From positions 1 to 64,000 of the forward strand of contig DBYY01000003.1 in NCBI GenBank assembly GCA_002311025.1: 64,000 nucleotides of DNA. Reading direction: 5' to 3'. This DNA is from Candidatus Proelusimicrobium tauri. GTDB taxonomy: Bacteria; Elusimicrobiota; Elusimicrobia; Elusimicrobiales; Elusimicrobiaceae. Numbering within the stretch: position 1 is the stretch's first letter; every line of letters begins with the position of its first letter. Shown here one piece after another: positions 62,263 to 64,000 of the stretch. The notes under the pieces are model-generated. The model was not told where the DNA came from. It saw only the letters and a list, made by a program, of their open reading frames with translations, and ran no database searches. The position numbers and the translations under genes are program-made.

Positions 62263-63314
62263 AAAATATTCATTACTCTTTTAACTTCGCTTAAAGTTTT
62301 TGCGGCGCTTTCTCTTGCTTTTAAAGCACCTTCTTTTAGGATTTCTCTAAGATAATCTTCATCTTTAGCGAAAGCCTCGCGGCGTTTATTAAAAGCGTCA
62401 ATCTCTGTTGCCATAAGTTCAAAAAGTTCTTTTTTACAAGCAACGCAACCGCAAGCACCCGCGCGGCAATCGGCTTCTTTTTTAGCAAAATCTTTATTAT
62501 AAATTTTATGGAAAGCAAAAACGGCGCAACCGTCTGGATTTGCGGGATCGTTTGCTTTTTTCTTATTAGGGTCGGTAAACATCGCCATAACTTTTTTGCG
62601 AACGCTTTCAAGGTCTTCGCCAAGTTCAATGGTGTTGCCGTAAGATTTTGACATTTTGCGACCGTCAAGACCGGGCACTTTGGGAATTTTAGTTAAAAGC
62701 GGTTTTGGCTCAACAAGAGCATCACTCTTATAAATATCACTAAAACGGCGCACAATATCGCGGGCAATTTCAAGGTGGGCAATTTGGTCTTGTCCGACGG
62801 GAACATAGGTCGCTTTGTGTATTAAAATATCAGTTGCCATTAAAACAGGGTAACCAAGAAAACCAAAAGAGGCCATTTCATTTAAATCTTGCTCGGTAAG
62901 CATAGCAATTTTTTGAGCCGCGCCTTTATCTTCCTGCCCTGCATATTTTTTCTTGATAAGTTCATTTAATTGTTCTTTATATGTTGGGTTTCTAAGCAAC
63001 CAGCCAAGAGGTGTAAACATACCAAGCAAGGTGGCAAGTTCGCTGACTTCGGGAACATGAGATTGAATAAAGATAGTGCATTTTTCCGGATTCAAACCTG
63101 CCGCAAGCCAATCTATAACCATCTGTTTGCTGTTTAAAGCAAGGTTTTCGGTTCTGTCGTAAGCGGTGGTAAGAGCGTGTAAATCTGCTACAAAAAAGAA
63201 GCATTTATGCTCGTTTTGTAATTTAACAAAATTGCTTAAAGCGCCGAAATAATTACCTAAGTGTAAACGACCTGTCGGGCGCATGCCGGAAACAACAATA
63301 TTTTTATCTTCCAT
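62259..63314 (-). CDS. trpS: Tryptophanyl-tRNA synthetase with [4Fe-4S]-type Cys motif
   Basis: 351 residues from the ATG at 63314 (GGAG 9 bases upstream; the frame extends upstream only through a TTG that overlaps that site). Class I motifs: HLGNYFGAL (HIGH) and KMSKS in DGRKMSKSYGN. It charges tRNA-Trp. In the anticodon-side region Cys residues follow C-x19-C-x6-C-x2-C (DGCAVF ... DCRAGACGCVACKKEL), close to the pattern C-x22-C-x6-C-x2-C that holds a [4Fe-4S] cluster in Thermotoga maritima TrpRS. Cluster binding here is inference. Confidence 0.94.
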   Translation of the reverse strand: MEDKNIVVSGMRPTGRLHLGNYFGALSNFVKLQNEHKCFFFVADLHALTTAYDRTENLALNSKQMVIDWLAAGLNPEKCTIFIQSHVPEVSELATLLGMFTPLGWLLRNPTYKEQLNELIKKKYAGQEDKGAAQKIAMLTEQDLNEMASFGFLGYPVLMATDILIHKATYVPVGQDQIAHLEIARDIVRRFSDIYKSDALVEPKPLLTKIPKVPGLDGRKMSKSYGNTIELGEDLESVRKKVMAMFTDPNKKKANDPANPDGCAVFAFHKIYNKDFAKKEADCRAGACGCVACKKELFELMATEIDAFNKRREAFAKDEDYLREILKEGALKARESAAKTLSEVKRVMNIL

Positions 63315-63318
63315 ATCT

Positions 63319-63939
63319 TTATGCTCCAATTATCATATATATAAAGTTTAAACAAAAATTTAAAATCGGTACTATTATCAGTCTAAAACCACCTAATATT
63401 ATAAGTAAAACAACAAATATCATACCAAAACGTTCCATTCTTAAATACTTTAAACTTTGCTGCGTGGGCAATAATGCGGCAACGATTTTACTTCCGTCTA
63501 AAGGCGGCACGGGAATTAAATTAAAAATTGCTAGTAGCAAATTGATTTGTATGGTATATCCTAAAGTTTGTAAAAGCATAAAATCTTTAGAACCGCTTAA
63601 GATTAAAATTTTTAAAATAATAACGCACAGGACCACTAAAAGTAAGTTCGCCGCAGGACCGGCAAAAGCAACTTTAGCCATATCTCTTTTAGGATTATTC
63701 AGACGTAAAAAATTAACCGGCACAGGTTTTGCCCAACCAAACATAGGCAGGTGCGAAAGATAGCAAATAAGCGGCAATATAATCGTGCCGAAAATATCAA
63801 TATGCTTTACAGGGTTAAAAGTTAAACGCCCCATAAGATAGGCGGTATCATCACCGTTTTTATAGGCAATAAAACCGTGTGCATATTCGTGTAATATAAT
63901 TGAAAACAGTAAAACTGCTAAAATTACCAAAGTTTCCAT
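63319..63939 (-). CDS. Site-2 protease family zinc metalloprotease (M50)
   Basis: 206 residues, nearly all membrane helices. The zinc motif HEYAHGF lies in the first helix (residues 18-24) and the third ligand in NLIPVPPLDGSKI (about residue 150). It is the short M50 class without PDZ domain, which cuts substrates inside the membrane. First gene of the long minus-strand unit. Confidence 0.9.
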   Translation of the reverse strand: METLVILAVLLFSIILHEYAHGFIAYKNGDDTAYLMGRLTFNPVKHIDIFGTIILPLICYLSHLPMFGWAKPVPVNFLRLNNPKRDMAKVAFAGPAANLLLVVLCVIILKILILSGSKDFMLLQTLGYTIQINLLLAIFNLIPVPPLDGSKIVAALLPTQQSLKYLRMERFGMIFVVLLIILGGFRLIIVPILNFCLNFIYMIIGA

Positions 63940-63948
63940 ACAATATCT

Positions 63949-63977
63949 ATTCTAGCAATTTTAGAGGCATTTTCCAA
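63949..63977 (-). promoter_or_regulatory. Promoter of the long minus-strand operon
   Basis: Minus strand TTGGAA (63972-63977), 17 bases, TAGAAT (63949-63954). The -10 ends 9 bases before the M50 ATG, so the transcript would be leaderless or nearly so. Confidence 0.6.
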
Positions 63978-64000
63978 TTAAAAAAGGTTGTTTTTATTTG

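Overview
This is low-GC DNA from a Gram-negative bacterium. It encodes outer-membrane barrels ending in Phe, an MsbA-type lipid exporter, a GT9 heptosyltransferase-like enzyme and an FtsX/EnvC pair. The gene set, with a chlamydia-like arginine/agmatine operon and very large signal-peptide proteins of unknown function, resembles host-associated Elusimicrobiota. That placement is inference from recall, not a search. I saw no rRNA, tRNA, CRISPR array, phage or insertion sequence; the one RNA gene is RNase P RNA (rnpB).

Layout. 1-4.3 kb: the end of a Cys-rich protein, a dCMP deaminase, a YfgM-like protein, an outer-membrane barrel and an unknown secreted protein. 4.4-11.2 kb: cysK-cysE, a RecB-type nuclease, an LtaS-like phosphoglycerol transferase coupled to a glycerol-kinase-like enzyme, and a sirtuin. 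11.4-16.3 kb: a 1648-residue protein with a transporter-like C-terminal half. 16.4-20.4 kb (minus): cytidine deaminase, GT2, methyltransferase, MsbA. 20.6-28.8 kb (plus): a surface-glycan operon making a dTDP-3-amino-3,6-dideoxyhexose (rfbA, rfbB, ketoisomerase, aminotransferase) with three glycosyltransferases and an ATP-grasp/HAD fusion.

28.8-39.9 kb (minus) is the most striking part. Six tandem paralogous proteins share a conserved hydrophobic N-terminus, a variable Gly-rich linker and a TbpB-like C-terminal barrel. They are followed by a TPR plus beta-barrel protein that looks like Slam, the translocon of type XI secretion. This reads as a one-translocon, six-cargo surface-display locus.

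40.0-43.4 kb: an aaxABC-type operon (OprB-family porin, pyruvoyl-dependent arginine decarboxylase, APC antiporter), so far associated with Chlamydiae. 43.5-50.7 kb: an ankyrin protein, rnpB, RNase HI, glutamate dehydrogenase, and a 1183-residue paralog of the 1648-residue protein. A GGTC/GACC-type palindrome with a phased second half-site lies at the -35 region of the ankyrin gene and of both giant genes, suggesting a small regulon.

50.7-63.9 kb (minus): a tightly packed run, probably one transcription unit from a promoter at about 63.96 kb. It holds an M50 protease, trpS (with a likely [4Fe-4S] motif), scpA, scpB, glgA, an alkaline phosphatase, ftsX-like, envC-like, ctpA-like, tsaD, a solute-binding protein without a signal peptide, and a GAF-GGDEF diguanylate cyclase. 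A decayed copy of the cyclase 3' end follows it.
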